A DNA stretch of 64,000 bases from Rhodobacter sp. (GTDB taxonomy: Bacteria > Pseudomonadota > Alphaproteobacteria > Rhodobacterales > Rhodobacteraceae): assembly GCA_027490955.1 (NCBI GenBank), contig JAIXXB010000015.1, forward strand, positions 62,001 through 126,000, in the 5' to 3' direction. Shown one piece after another: positions 38,411 to 47,775 of the stretch (position 1 is its first letter; every line of letters starts with the position of its first letter). The translations under genes and the position numbers were made by a program. Under the pieces are notes generated by a model that did not search any database, had not been told where the DNA came from, and was given only the letters and a program-made list of their open reading frames with translations.

Positions 38411-38440
38411 CCGTTGCGCGCCGTTGCGCGCCGTTGCGCC
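38411..38440. repeat. Three tandem copies of a 10-bp unit
   Basis: CCGTTGCGCG, CCGTTGCGCG and CCGTTGCGCC in a row, in the gap between the TIGR03032 gene and the giant RTX gene. No gene or clear promoter was found in the rest of the gap (38379-38635). Confidence 0.8.
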
Positions 38441-38635
38441 CCCACCTGCCCCCCATACATGGCGCAGCCTGCATCCCTGCGTTGATTTTTTTATTGGTCA
38501 ATCCCGTTTGCCGTGTTAACCACTGGCTAATTTTGCGCCGCTTGCCTTGGGCCAAATGGGCCATCAGCGCGGATTTTCTTTTGTAATCAGTGCGCTGTGC
38601 AGATGTGATATCCAATCTGATTGTAGGGGGCCTCT

Positions 38636-39685
38636 ATGCCATCATTTCCTTCTGTCTTTAACCTGTCTGACCTTAATGGCGCGAATGGATTTCAAATCAA
38701 CGGCGAGACTTTGGGCCAGACGGCGGGTTGGTCGGTGTCCTCGGTTGGGGATGTGAATGATGATGGCATTGATGATGTGATGGTGGGCGCACCCTATGCG
38801 GATCCATCGGGTGCGACAGATGCGGGCATCTCCTATGTGGTCTATGGCAAGGAAAGTGGCTTTACCGCCAATTTAGAACTGTCCAGCCTGCCTGCATCCC
38901 AAGGCTTTCGCATCAATGGCGAGGCGGGTTTTCTGAACTCGGGCATCACAGTATCGGCTGCGGGCGATATAAATGGCGATGGCATCGATGATATGATCAT
39001 GGGCGCGCCGTTTCATGCGGCAAATGGCGATGTGGGCGCGGCCTATGTCGTGTTCGGCTCGGACAGCGCGTCATCGGCGCTTGCGACGGGCGTTGTGAAT
39101 CTGTCCAGCTTGGATGGCACGAATGGATTTCAAATCAATGGCGCGGCGGCAAGGGGCCAGTTTGGCCGCAACGTCGCAGCGGCAGGGGATGTGAACAGCG
39201 ATGGATTTGATGATGTGATCGTCGGCGCGCCAAATCTCAATGGGAATGGTTCCACTTCGGGTGCCGCCTATGTGATTTTTGGTAAGGATGCTGGGGCCTC
39301 GCCGTTTTCTGCCGAAATGAACGTCTCCAGCCTGAATGGCAGCAACGGCTTTCGCATTTTGGGTCAGAACGTAACCGATAGACTTGGCATCAATGTCTCG
39401 GCCGCAGGCGATGTGAACGGCGATAATATTGACGATTTCCTTGTTAGCACGGGCTTTGCCAATCGGAACATTGAGGATTTGGGCACCATCCCAGATACGG
39501 GCAAGACCTATGTCGTGTTTGGCAAACAGGGCGGGTTTACCGCCGATCTTGACCTGTCCAGCCTAAACGGAACCAATGGTTTTCAAATCACGGGTGCGGC
39601 CACATTAGACTATTCAGGCGCATCAGCCAGATCAGCAGGCGATGTCAACGGGGACGGGTTTGATGATGTGATCATCGGGGCCTAA
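38636..39685 (+). CDS. N-terminal fragment: FG-GAP repeat protein
   Basis: 349 residues up to the TAA stop. It contains about five FG-GAP repeats, seen as recurring DVNGDGIDDVIVGAP-type Ca-binding loops followed by GAAYVVFGK and LSSLNGTNGFQI strands, as in integrin alpha-chain beta-propellers. There is no signal peptide, as expected for a type I secretion substrate whose export signal is at the C terminus. If translation ends here the propeller is incomplete and lacks that signal, so it would stay in the cell. The ATG at 38636 has GTAGGGGG upstream. Confidence 0.7.
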   Translation: MPSFPSVFNLSDLNGANGFQINGETLGQTAGWSVSSVGDVNDDGIDDVMVGAPYADPSGATDAGISYVVYGKESGFTANLELSSLPASQGFRINGEAGFLNSGITVSAAGDINGDGIDDMIMGAPFHAANGDVGAAYVVFGSDSASSALATGVVNLSSLDGTNGFQINGAAARGQFGRNVAAAGDVNSDGFDDVIVGAPNLNGNGSTSGAAYVIFGKDAGASPFSAEMNVSSLNGSNGFRILGQNVTDRLGINVSAAGDVNGDNIDDFLVSTGFANRNIEDLGTIPDTGKTYVVFGKQGGFTADLDLSSLNGTNGFQITGAATLDYSGASARSAGDVNGDGFDDVIIGA

Positions 39686-39772
39686 GGCGCTGATGAGGAT
39701 GGCACGACAGAGGTTGGGGCCGCCTATGTTGTCTTTGGCAAAGCTTCGGGCTGGAGTGCAGATCTGAATCTG

Positions 39773-42700
39773 TTGAACCTGAACGGCACCAATGGGTTCC
39801 GTCTGTTTGGCACCACCCAAATGGATTACGCTGGCTTTTCGGTGTCCTCGGCAGGGGATGTGGATGGCGATGGGCTGGACGATCTGATGATCTCGGCCAA
39901 ATTCGGCGCGAACGCTGTGGCGACAGGGGCCGTCTATATTGTCTATGGCCGCAAAACGCCGTTCGAATTCAACATCCCCCTTTCTGGGCTGCAAGGCACG
40001 AATGGGTTCAAGATCAATGGCGAAGGCAATCAAGATCTCTTTGGGGAACCTGTCGCTTCGGCGGGGGATATCAACAATGACGGCTTAGGGGATTTGATCA
40101 TCGGGGCGCGCTATGCCGATCCAAATGGCGAAAATTCGGGCGCGGCCTATGTGATTTTTGGGATGAATGCGGGGCCGCGCCTGCACAGCATCACCTTGAA
40201 CGATGCTGACGGCACGCTGAACACGGGCGAGACGGCGACTGTCACCTTTACCTTCAACGAAAGGGTTGGACAGTTGCCACTTGCGGCGATCACTGCGCGC
40301 CATGGCGCTCTGTCCAATCTTGCCACCGCAGACAATGGCCTGACTTGGACAGCAACCTTTACGCCCAATACGGGCGTTGTTTCGAATGCCAGCACGATTT
40401 CTGTCGATTTGACACAGGTGCAAGATCTGGCTGGAAACGCGGGGACGGGCAGTTATACCAGCATGAATTTTTCCATGGCCACCAATGGCGGCAATGATTC
40501 GATCACAGGCACGGCGGGCCAAGACCTGCTTTATGGCGGGGCGGGCCAAGATACCCTAACGGGGCTGGCTGGGGCTGATCTGCTGTATGGGGGGCTGGGC
40601 AATGACAGTTTGCTTGGCGATGACGGCGATGATTGGCTTTTTGGCGGGGCGGGTAATGACACGCTCAATGGCGGCGCTGGCATTGATGAGGTCAGCTATG
40701 AAGATACCGCAGCCTCGGTTGCGGTGAACCTGTCACTGGCAGCGGCGCAAGACACGCGCGGCGCGGGCCGCGATGTGCTGATCGGCATTGAAAACCTGCG
40801 CGGCGGATCTTTTGCCGATACGTTAACGGGCAATGCGGGCGAAAACTATCTGACGGGCAATGATGGCAATGACAGCCTTTCTGGCCTTGCTGGCAATGAC
40901 ACTTTGGTCGGCGATCGCGGCGACGATACGCTGGACGCTGGTCTTGGCGATGACTTGGTGCTGGGCGAGTTGGACAATGATCTGATCTATGGCGGCGTGG
41001 GCAGCGATACGTTGGAAGGCGGCGCAGGCAATGACACGCTCAACGGCGATGTTGGCAATGATGTGCTGACGGCCAATATCGGGGATGATCGCCTCTCTGG
41101 CGGGGTGGGCAATGACACCTTAGGCGGCGGCAGCGGAAATGACACGATTTCTGGCGATGTGGGCGATGACCAGATTGACGGCGGCACTGACCGCGATGTG
41201 ATCTATGGCGGCGTGGGCAATGACACGCTGGCGGGCGGCGCGGGCCATGACACGCTTTATGGCGGCATTGGCGTTGATTTTGTCAGCTATGCCACTGTCA
41301 GCGAGTCTTTGACCCTTTCGCTGGCAACCTCGACCATCGAGGGCGGCGAACAAGGCACCGATCGTCTCTTTGAAATCGAAGGGCTAATTGGCGGGTCGGG
41401 CAATGACACCATTACAGGCAGCGCCACTGCCGATATCATTTTGGGCGGCGAAGGGGATGATTCCATCGCGGGCGCGGGCGGCAATGATACGCTGACGGGC
41501 GGCGCTGGGGCGGATACGCTTCTTGGCGGGCTGGGCAACGATCTGTTCCTGCTGAGCGCGCAGGGCGATCATTCGGCGGGCGAGGTGATCGATGGCAACG
41601 AAGGCAGCGACGAGCTGCGCTTTACCGCCACATCTGCCGCGACACTGACGCTGACATCGGGTGTTATCGTCGAGCGTGTGGTGATTGGAACAGGCACAGC
41701 CGCAAGCGCGGTGACCACAGGCACAACCGAAATCAATGTGGATGCGCGGGCCAATAGCTCTGGCTTGGCCATCATCGGCAATGACGGGGCGAATATCCTG
41801 CTGGGCGGCACAGGCGCGGACAGCCTATCGGGCGGGGCGGGCAATGACACGCTGCAAGGCGGCCGTGCCACGATCGCAGATACGCTTGTGGGCGGGGCTG
41901 GGGTAGATATCATCAGCTATGCTGGCGAAGAAAATGGCCTGAATGTCACCTTGGTGGCCAATGGCATCATCACCGTCACGGGCTATGGCAGTGACAGCGT
42001 TTCTGGAATCGAAGGTGTGGAAGGCGGCTCTGGCAATGACACGCTGACGGGCGATGCGGGGGGCAATATCCTGCGCGGCGGCAATGGGGCCGATATTCTA
42101 TATGGCGGCTTTGGCAATGACACGCTGGTCGGCGGCGATGGCGATGATACGCTGTTTGGCGGCGATGGTCTGGATATCGTCAGCTATGCCAGCATCAATA
42201 CCAACTTGACCCTATCGCTGATCAGCCCCTCGCTGGAAGGCGGCGAAACGGGCAGAGATACTTTTAACGGGATTGAAGGGCTGGAAGGCGGCTCTGCCAA
42301 TGACTCGATCACAGGGAACGGCTTGGCCAATCTTTTGATCGGCGGCGCGGGCGATGACATTCTGGTCGGTGATGCAGGCAATGATACGCTGATCGGCGGT
42401 GCAGGCAGGGATTTCGCCGATTACAGCGGCGCAGCCTTGGGTGTGACAGTGAACCTGTCGCTGACCACAGCGCAAAGCATTGGCGGCGGGCTTGGCACCG
42501 ATGTGCTGATCGGGATCGAAGACCTTGCAGGCACAGATTCGACCGACGCGCTGACAGGCTCTGCCGAAGGCAACCTGATCGAAGGGCGCGGCGGCGATGA
42601 CACAATCACTGGCGGCGCGGGGGCCGATGATCTGTATGGCGGCAGCGAGAATGACCTGTTCATCATCGCCAACTTCTCTGACCACAGCCTGAATGAAAGC

Positions 42701-45190
42701 ATTTCTGGCGACGCTGACACCGACGAATTGCGGTTTATCGGAACAGTCGCAGGCACGCTGACCCTATCCACTGGCGTTGTGGTCGAACGCGTGGTGATCG
42801 GCACGGGCCTTGGCGCTTTGGCGGTGTCTACGGGCACTGCTGCAATCAATGTCGATGCCTCTCGGCTAGAGGAATCTGTCACCTTGATCGGCAACGCAGG
42901 TGCCAATCGGCTGATCGCCACCTTTAATGACGACACGCTAGTGGGCGGCGCGGGCAATGACACGCTGATCGGCGGCGAAGGGGATGACTCGCTGGTGGGG
43001 GGCGATGGCATTGATATTGTCAGCTTTGCGGATGCCAGCGATGATCTGAACCTTGCGCTGACATCCAGCCTTCTGATCGCGGGCGAAGAAGGAAACGACA
43101 CGATATCAGGTTTCGAAGGGCTGGAAGGCGGGTCAGGCGATGACACGCTGGCGGGCACGGCGGGCAACGATATTCTGATCGGCGGCGCGGGGGATGATGT
43201 TTTGATCGGCGCTGCTGGCAATGATACGCTGACTGGCGGTTTGGGCGATGACACCGCCGATTACAGCGCGGCCTCTTCGGGCGTGTCGGTAAACCTGTCG
43301 CTGGCAACGGCGCAGAATGTCGGCGGCGGTGCTGGCACCGATGTGCTGACGGGCATTGAAAACCTGAAAGGTTCGTCCTTTAACGATGTGCTGACAGGCT
43401 CTGCCGTGGCCAATTCCCTCGATGGCGGAAATGGCAATGACACCATCACAGGCTGCGCGGGCGAAGATAGCCTTTACGGCGAAGAAGGGGATGATCTTTT
43501 CATCATCGCCAATTTTGCTGATCATAGCGCGAATGAACGTATCTGGGGCAGCTCTGGCACGGACGAGTTGCGCTACACAGGCACAAGCGCGGGCAATTTG
43601 GTTTTAAGCGATAGCGTGGATGTAGAGCGTATCGTCATTGGCACGGGCCTTGGCACCACGGCCGTTTCCTCAGGCACGGCGGGTATCAATGTCGATGCCT
43701 CGGCCATTACCAGTGGAACCTTGCACATCATCGGTAACGCAGGCGCGAACCAGCTGATCGGCGGCGAGGATGACGATACGATTGACGGCGGCGCTGGCAA
43801 GGACACGCTGCGCGGCGGTGAAGGCGATGACGTGATTTACGGCGGCGCTGGCATTGACATCGTCAGCTTTGCCGATCTTTTCAACTGGGATCTGAACCTT
43901 TCCATGGCATCAGATTCGCCCAGTGCTGGAATCACGATGGGCGCGTTTAGCCTTGGCTATGATACCGTGTTCGGGATCGAAGGGATCGAGGGCGGGCACG
44001 GCAATGATACGCTGACGGGCAGCACAGGCAACGATATCCTCATCGGCGGCGCGGGCGAAGACAACCTGATCGGCGGGCTTGGTAATGACAATCTGTCGGG
44101 CGGCAATGGTGATGATACGCTGGTGGGCGGTATCGGCAACGATACGCTGGCAGGGGGCGATGGCATTGACACGGCCGAGTACAGCTCTGCCGTTTCGGGC
44201 GTGACAGTGAACTTGTCTCTGGCAGGCGCGCAGGCCACGGGCGGCGCGGGCACAGATGTGCTCAGCGGCATCGAAAACCTGATTGGTTCGGCCATTTTTG
44301 GCGATGCGCTGACAGGGTCGGAAGGCCAAAACGAAATCAGCGGCGATGGCGGCAGTGACACCATCACGGGCGGCGGCGGGCTGGATTACCTGTTTGGCGG
44401 TGATGGCGATGATCTCTTCATCGTTGCCTCAGCGGGCGATCAGGTGGCTGGCGATAGGGTCTATGGTGGCAATGGCACAGACGAGCTGCGCTATACGGGC
44501 ACGGCGGCAGCCACGCTGACCCTAAGCGGCGAAATCAGTTTGGAACGTGTGGTCATCGGCACGGGCACTGGCGTCAATGCCGTCACCACAGGCACCGCGG
44601 CCATCAATGTCGATGCCTCGCAAGTGTCGGCCGCGCTGTCTGGGCTAGAGATCACGGGCAACGCTGGCGCAAACCGCCTGACAGGCACGGCGTTGAATGA
44701 CACCATCCTTGGCGGCGCGGGCAACGACAGCATTTTTGGCGGTATCGGCAATGATTCGCTGGCTGGCGGGTTGGGCAACGACAGCCTTGTGGGCGGCCAA
44801 GGCGCGGATGATATCTCAGGCGGCGCAGGCAATGATACGTTAAGCGGGGGGGCCAATGCTGACGTTTTCGTGTTTGATTTTGCCCCTTCGGCAGGCAATA
44901 TCGACCAAATCACCGACTTCGATCTTGGCGAAGAGGATGGGTTTTCCTTGGCCTTGTCGCGGTTCAGCGGCTTTACGGATTCGGGAGCCATTCTCGAAGC
45001 GCAGTTCGCCTCTGGGGCGGGGCTGGTTGCGGCCACAACGGCAGCGCAGCGCATCCTGTACAACACCACCACGGGGGATTTGTATTATGATGCCGACGGT
45101 TCGGGCAGCGCGGCAGCCATACGTTTTGCCACGCTGACCAATACTGCCGCTTTGACCTTTGAGGCATTCTCAATTTTCGGCGATCTGTAA
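39773..45190 (+). CDS. C-terminal part: FG-GAP/Ig-like/RTX repeat protein with type I secretion-like end
   Basis: 1805 residues in the same frame as the upstream fragment; the first usable codon is a TTG inside a repeat, so this is not a natural start. It finishes the FG-GAP propeller, then has an Ig-like domain (TLNTGETATVTFTFNE and VQDLAGNAG), then dozens of RTX nonapeptides of the form GGAGNDTLxGG. Between them a 45-residue module with ERVVIGTG and INVDAS occurs four times (DNA 41669, 42782, 43622, 44540). The end has FVFDFAPSAGNIDQITDFD, a RILYNTTTGDLYYDADGSG motif and a hydrophobic finish, as in RTX proteins exported by a TolC-linked ABC system. Calcium outside the cell would fold it; adhesion or biofilm roles are likely but unproven. 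Confidence 0.78.
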   Translation: MNLNGTNGFRLFGTTQMDYAGFSVSSAGDVDGDGLDDLMISAKFGANAVATGAVYIVYGRKTPFEFNIPLSGLQGTNGFKINGEGNQDLFGEPVASAGDINNDGLGDLIIGARYADPNGENSGAAYVIFGMNAGPRLHSITLNDADGTLNTGETATVTFTFNERVGQLPLAAITARHGALSNLATADNGLTWTATFTPNTGVVSNASTISVDLTQVQDLAGNAGTGSYTSMNFSMATNGGNDSITGTAGQDLLYGGAGQDTLTGLAGADLLYGGLGNDSLLGDDGDDWLFGGAGNDTLNGGAGIDEVSYEDTAASVAVNLSLAAAQDTRGAGRDVLIGIENLRGGSFADTLTGNAGENYLTGNDGNDSLSGLAGNDTLVGDRGDDTLDAGLGDDLVLGELDNDLIYGGVGSDTLEGGAGNDTLNGDVGNDVLTANIGDDRLSGGVGNDTLGGGSGNDTISGDVGDDQIDGGTDRDVIYGGVGNDTLAGGAGHDTLYGGIGVDFVSYATVSESLTLSLATSTIEGGEQGTDRLFEIEGLIGGSGNDTITGSATADIILGGEGDDSIAGAGGNDTLTGGAGADTLLGGLGNDLFLLSAQGDHSAGEVIDGNEGSDELRFTATSAATLTLTSGVIVERVVIGTGTAASAVTTGTTEINVDARANSSGLAIIGNDGANILLGGTGADSLSGGAGNDTLQGGRATIADTLVGGAGVDIISYAGEENGLNVTLVANGIITVTGYGSDSVSGIEGVEGGSGNDTLTGDAGGNILRGGNGADILYGGFGNDTLVGGDGDDTLFGGDGLDIVSYASINTNLTLSLISPSLEGGETGRDTFNGIEGLEGGSANDSITGNGLANLLIGGAGDDILVGDAGNDTLIGGAGRDFADYSGAALGVTVNLSLTTAQSIGGGLGTDVLIGIEDLAGTDSTDALTGSAEGNLIEGRGGDDTITGGAGADDLYGGSENDLFIIANFSDHSLNESISGDADTDELRFIGTVAGTLTLSTGVVVERVVIGTGLGALAVSTGTAAINVDASRLEESVTLIGNAGANRLIATFNDDTLVGGAGNDTLIGGEGDDSLVGGDGIDIVSFADASDDLNLALTSSLLIAGEEGNDTISGFEGLEGGSGDDTLAGTAGNDILIGGAGDDVLIGAAGNDTLTGGLGDDTADYSAASSGVSVNLSLATAQNVGGGAGTDVLTGIENLKGSSFNDVLTGSAVANSLDGGNGNDTITGCAGEDSLYGEEGDDLFIIANFADHSANERIWGSSGTDELRYTGTSAGNLVLSDSVDVERIVIGTGLGTTAVSSGTAGINVDASAITSGTLHIIGNAGANQLIGGEDDDTIDGGAGKDTLRGGEGDDVIYGGAGIDIVSFADLFNWDLNLSMASDSPSAGITMGAFSLGYDTVFGIEGIEGGHGNDTLTGSTGNDILIGGAGEDNLIGGLGNDNLSGGNGDDTLVGGIGNDTLAGGDGIDTAEYSSAVSGVTVNLSLAGAQATGGAGTDVLSGIENLIGSAIFGDALTGSEGQNEISGDGGSDTITGGGGLDYLFGGDGDDLFIVASAGDQVAGDRVYGGNGTDELRYTGTAAATLTLSGEISLERVVIGTGTGVNAVTTGTAAINVDASQVSAALSGLEITGNAGANRLTGTALNDTILGGAGNDSIFGGIGNDSLAGGLGNDSLVGGQGADDISGGAGNDTLSGGANADVFVFDFAPSAGNIDQITDFDLGEEDGFSLALSRFSGFTDSGAILEAQFASGAGLVAATTAAQRILYNTTTGDLYYDADGSGSAAAIRFATLTNTAALTFEAFSIFGDL

Positions 45191-45212
45191 ATCAGCGCCG
45201 CGATGAAAAAAC

Positions 45213-45245
45213 AGGGCGGGGTTTGCGAACCCCGCCCTTATCATT
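45213..45245. terminator. Bidirectional terminator between the RTX gene and tolB
   Basis: 11-bp perfect stem AGGGCGGGGTT/AACCCCGCCCT with a TGCG loop (45213-45238). TATCATTTT follows on the plus strand and GTTTTTTCAT on the minus strand, so it can end both convergent transcripts. Confidence 0.87.
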
Positions 45246-45287
45246 TTAAGTCAGTCCTGCGGCTTGCTGTCTTTTTTCGACCATAGC

Positions 45288-46604
45288 TTAGGGCAGCAAG
45301 GGCGACCATGACGGATCGGACGCTGGCCCTTCGGTTGGGACAGGGCGCAGCGACAGCCCCGCCACATCCACGGCGAAAAGCTGCGCTTGGCCTTCGGCCC
45401 CCGCACTTTCGCGGGTGAACATCAACACACGCCCATTGGGTGCCCAAGTTGGGCCTTCGTCAAGGAAAGACGAGGTCAGCAGACGTTCTTCACTGCCATC
45501 GATCAGCATCACGCCAATGTGGAAACGGCCTTGGTTTTGCTTGGTAAAGGCAATCATATCGCCGCGCGGCGACCAAACAGGCGTGCCATAGCGGCCCTGC
45601 CCATTGGAAATGCGCACCCCTTCGCCGCCACTTGCGGGCATCACATAAATCTGCTGCTCGCCTGTGCGATCTGATTCAAACACGATTTGGCTGCCATCGG
45701 GGGAAAATGACGGCGCGGTTTCAATCGACGGCGCATTGGTCAATTGGGTCAGCGCGCCCGAATTCAAATCCAGCGTATAGATATCCGAATTGCCACCGCG
45801 TTCCAAACTAAAGGCCACGCGCTGCCCATCGGGCGAAAAGCGCGGCGCAAAGGTCATCGTGCCCTCTTGCTGGCCCAAAGACCGCGTTTGCAGCGTGGCC
45901 ACATCCATCAGATAAATCTGCGGAAAACCCGAGACGTAAGAGGTGAACAAAATCTGCCGCCCATCGGGCGAAAAGCGCGGGGCCAGCACGATAGAGCTGC
46001 TGTCGGTCAAATACTGCACATTCGCGCCGTCTTGATCCATCACCGCAAGGCGTTTGAGGCGTTCGTTTTTGGGGCCAGATTCGGCCACGAACACCACGCG
46101 GCTGTCGAAATACGGCCCCTCGCCCGTGATGCGGCTGTAAACGGCATCCGAGACCTTATGCGCCATGCGCCGCCAGCTTGCGGCGGGGGCGGCGAATTGC
46201 AAACCATCGCCCAGTTGCGCGCCCGAAAACACATCGAAAACGCGAAACTTGACCACAATCTGATCGCCCTGCGCGCTGGCCGCGCCCACGATCAGCGCTT
46301 GGGCATTGATGGCCTGCCAATCGGCATAGGCAATGGGCGCATCAAAGCTGCCCACTTGGCTGATATAGGCTTCGGCCCCAATTTCCCGAAACAGCCCCGT
46401 GCCCACCAAATTGGCCGCCACCACGCGGCTGAGGCTGGCCGCAATATCGCCCGCGCCGCCTTCGTCGATAAAGGTGGGGATGGCGATGGGCATAGGTTCA
46501 ATCACGCCATCGGTCAGGCGGATGGTCAGCTCTGCGCGCGCTGGCGCTGCCAGCGCTGTCAGCGCCAGCAAGGCAAGGGCGGCGATATGGGTCAGCTTGG
46601 TCAT
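45288..46604 (-). CDS. tolB: Tol-Pal translocation protein TolB
   Basis: 438-residue periplasmic beta-propeller that binds Pal and is driven by TolA. Signal peptide [25 protein letters not shown]-terminal domain about 25-170, then a six-bladed propeller with recurring [20 protein letters not shown] and [10 protein letters not shown] blades. Downstream, where pal is normally found, a terminator and the opposite-strand RTX cassette follow instead. It lies 55 nt after tolA. Confidence 0.96.
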   Translation of the reverse strand: MTKLTHIAALALLALTALAAPARAELTIRLTDGVIEPMPIAIPTFIDEGGAGDIAASLSRVVAANLVGTGLFREIGAEAYISQVGSFDAPIAYADWQAINAQALIVGAASAQGDQIVVKFRVFDVFSGAQLGDGLQFAAPAASWRRMAHKVSDAVYSRITGEGPYFDSRVVFVAESGPKNERLKRLAVMDQDGANVQYLTDSSSIVLAPRFSPDGRQILFTSYVSGFPQIYLMDVATLQTRSLGQQEGTMTFAPRFSPDGQRVAFSLERGGNSDIYTLDLNSGALTQLTNAPSIETAPSFSPDGSQIVFESDRTGEQQIYVMPASGGEGVRISNGQGRYGTPVWSPRGDMIAFTKQNQGRFHIGVMLIDGSEERLLTSSFLDEGPTWAPNGRVLMFTRESAGAEGQAQLFAVDVAGLSLRPVPTEGPASDPSWSPLLP

Positions 46605-46659
46605 TTTAGCCTCGTTTGTGCACGGGGTTTAACTGGGGTTTGCTTTTGGGCGGCGTTGT

Positions 46660-47772
46660 TCATCTTAACCGCATTCCATTGGGATCGAAAATCAGATTCA
46701 GCACATTCCACTGGCCATATTTTTCGGCCGGCAGATCATAGCCATTGGGGCCAGCACAGCGGTTGACGGCGCGGCGGCCTGCCTCGAATGCCTTTTGCGC
46801 GGCCGCTTCTGATCCGCCTTCAAAGCTGGTCATTTCAATCGAGGTGGGCTTGCCAGCCTCGCTCATTTCCACGCGCAGCGTGACAGTGGTGTTCATCGCC
46901 TCGGTCGACAGAGTCGATGTCACCCAGCAGCGGTTGATGGCAATGCGCAGCCCCTCAATCTCGCCCCCACTCATGGGCGGGCCTTCGGGAATATCGGCAG
47001 AGGCCCCCGCATCGGGCGTATCTGCCGTGGCCTCGGCCAAGGCCGCTGCAATCGCCTCGGCATCGGCATCCGTTGCCGTCTCTGGCGCTGCATCTGGGGC
47101 GGCATCGGGGGGGGGCGTTTCGGCAGGGCGCTCTGGGCGCGCCTTGGGGCGGATGCTGGTGGTGGGGGCCAGTTGCGGTGCGTCTTCGGGTGCGGGGTCT
47201 GCCTCGGTCACAACCACGGGCGCGGCCTCTTGCGGCGCAGCGGCAGGCTGATCGGTGGGCAGAACCTCGGCATCGGGTGGGGCCTGATCAGACAGTTCGG
47301 GCGTGGCTTGATCGGCCACATCGGGGGTGTCGGGCTGCTCGTCCACAGGGGTTGCAGCCACCCGGTCCATCGGGCGCGGCGCGGGCGGGGTTTCAGACGG
47401 CGGCACGGGGATAGGCTGTTCCACCTCGGCAATCGGGGCCACGGGTGGGGGGGCATCTTCGGGCTGGGCGACATCCGCCACGGGCGCATCTTGCGGCACA
47501 TCCTCGGCGGGCTGCTCGGCAGGTTTTGGTGGCGGCGCGGACGCTTCGGCAGGGGCGGGCGGGGTCGCCTCGGCTGCGGCATCAGGCTTTGGCGCGCTGG
47601 CTTGCAATGCGGCAAAATCGGCCTCGCTCATCAGCGAAACATTGGCCACCTCGGGGGCAGAAGATGTATCAAACGGCCACAGCACATCGCCCACGATCAC
47701 CCAAAGGATCAGCGCGCCATGGCCAATGGCAGATGCCTTTGTCCCCGTATCCATATCGCGCCAAACGCCCAC
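46660..47772 (-). CDS. tolA: Tol-Pal protein TolA
   Basis: 370-residue inner-membrane energy transducer. One N-terminal membrane helix (about 15-33), a long linker (about 50-270) that is very rich in Pro, Ala, Asp and Glu, and a C-terminal domain (about 275-370) with IEGLRIAINRCWV, VTLRVEMSEAGKPTSIEM and NRCAGPNGYDLPAEKYGQWN, typical of alphaproteobacterial TolA. In Escherichia coli the linker is a Lys/Ala/Glu helix; here it is acidic and Pro-rich. The start is a GTG at 47772, three nt after the tolR stop; an ATG at 47754 is possible. Confidence 0.92.
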   Translation of the reverse strand: MGVWRDMDTGTKASAIGHGALILWVIVGDVLWPFDTSSAPEVANVSLMSEADFAALQASAPKPDAAAEATPPAPAEASAPPPKPAEQPAEDVPQDAPVADVAQPEDAPPPVAPIAEVEQPIPVPPSETPPAPRPMDRVAATPVDEQPDTPDVADQATPELSDQAPPDAEVLPTDQPAAAPQEAAPVVVTEADPAPEDAPQLAPTTSIRPKARPERPAETPPPDAAPDAAPETATDADAEAIAAALAEATADTPDAGASADIPEGPPMSGGEIEGLRIAINRCWVTSTLSTEAMNTTVTLRVEMSEAGKPTSIEMTSFEGGSEAAAQKAFEAGRRAVNRCAGPNGYDLPAEKYGQWNVLNLIFDPNGMRLR

Positions 47773-47775
47773 GGG

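Larger units (their letters stand above)
38636..45190 (+). pseudogene. Giant FG-GAP/RTX calcium-binding protein, interrupted by one in-frame stop
   Basis: A single frame of 2185 codons that is open except for TAA at 39683-39685 (codon 350). Protein homology continues straight across the stop: VIIGA before it and GADEDGTTEVGAAYVVFG after it form one ordinary FG-GAP repeat, so a Tyr codon (TAT or TAC) by one base change is the simplest ancestor. Architecture: FG-GAP (integrin-type propeller) repeats about 1-510, an Ig-like domain about 515-615, many GGxGxDxxx calcium-binding nonapeptides about 620-2070, and a type I secretion-like C terminus about 2075-2184. No transporter genes are adjacent. 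Whether the full product is made depends on readthrough, or on the stop being a sequence error. Confidence 0.8.

Noticed and set aside
37158-38615. Upstream extension of the pal frame to 652 codons
   Set aside because: The extension runs antisense to the TIGR03032 gene and is low-complexity; Pal with its lipobox starts at 37157.
40500-44900. Short DNA repeats resembling a repeat array
   Set aside because: They are codon-level repeats of RTX nonapeptides, not CRISPR: spacers are not unique and the frame is coding.
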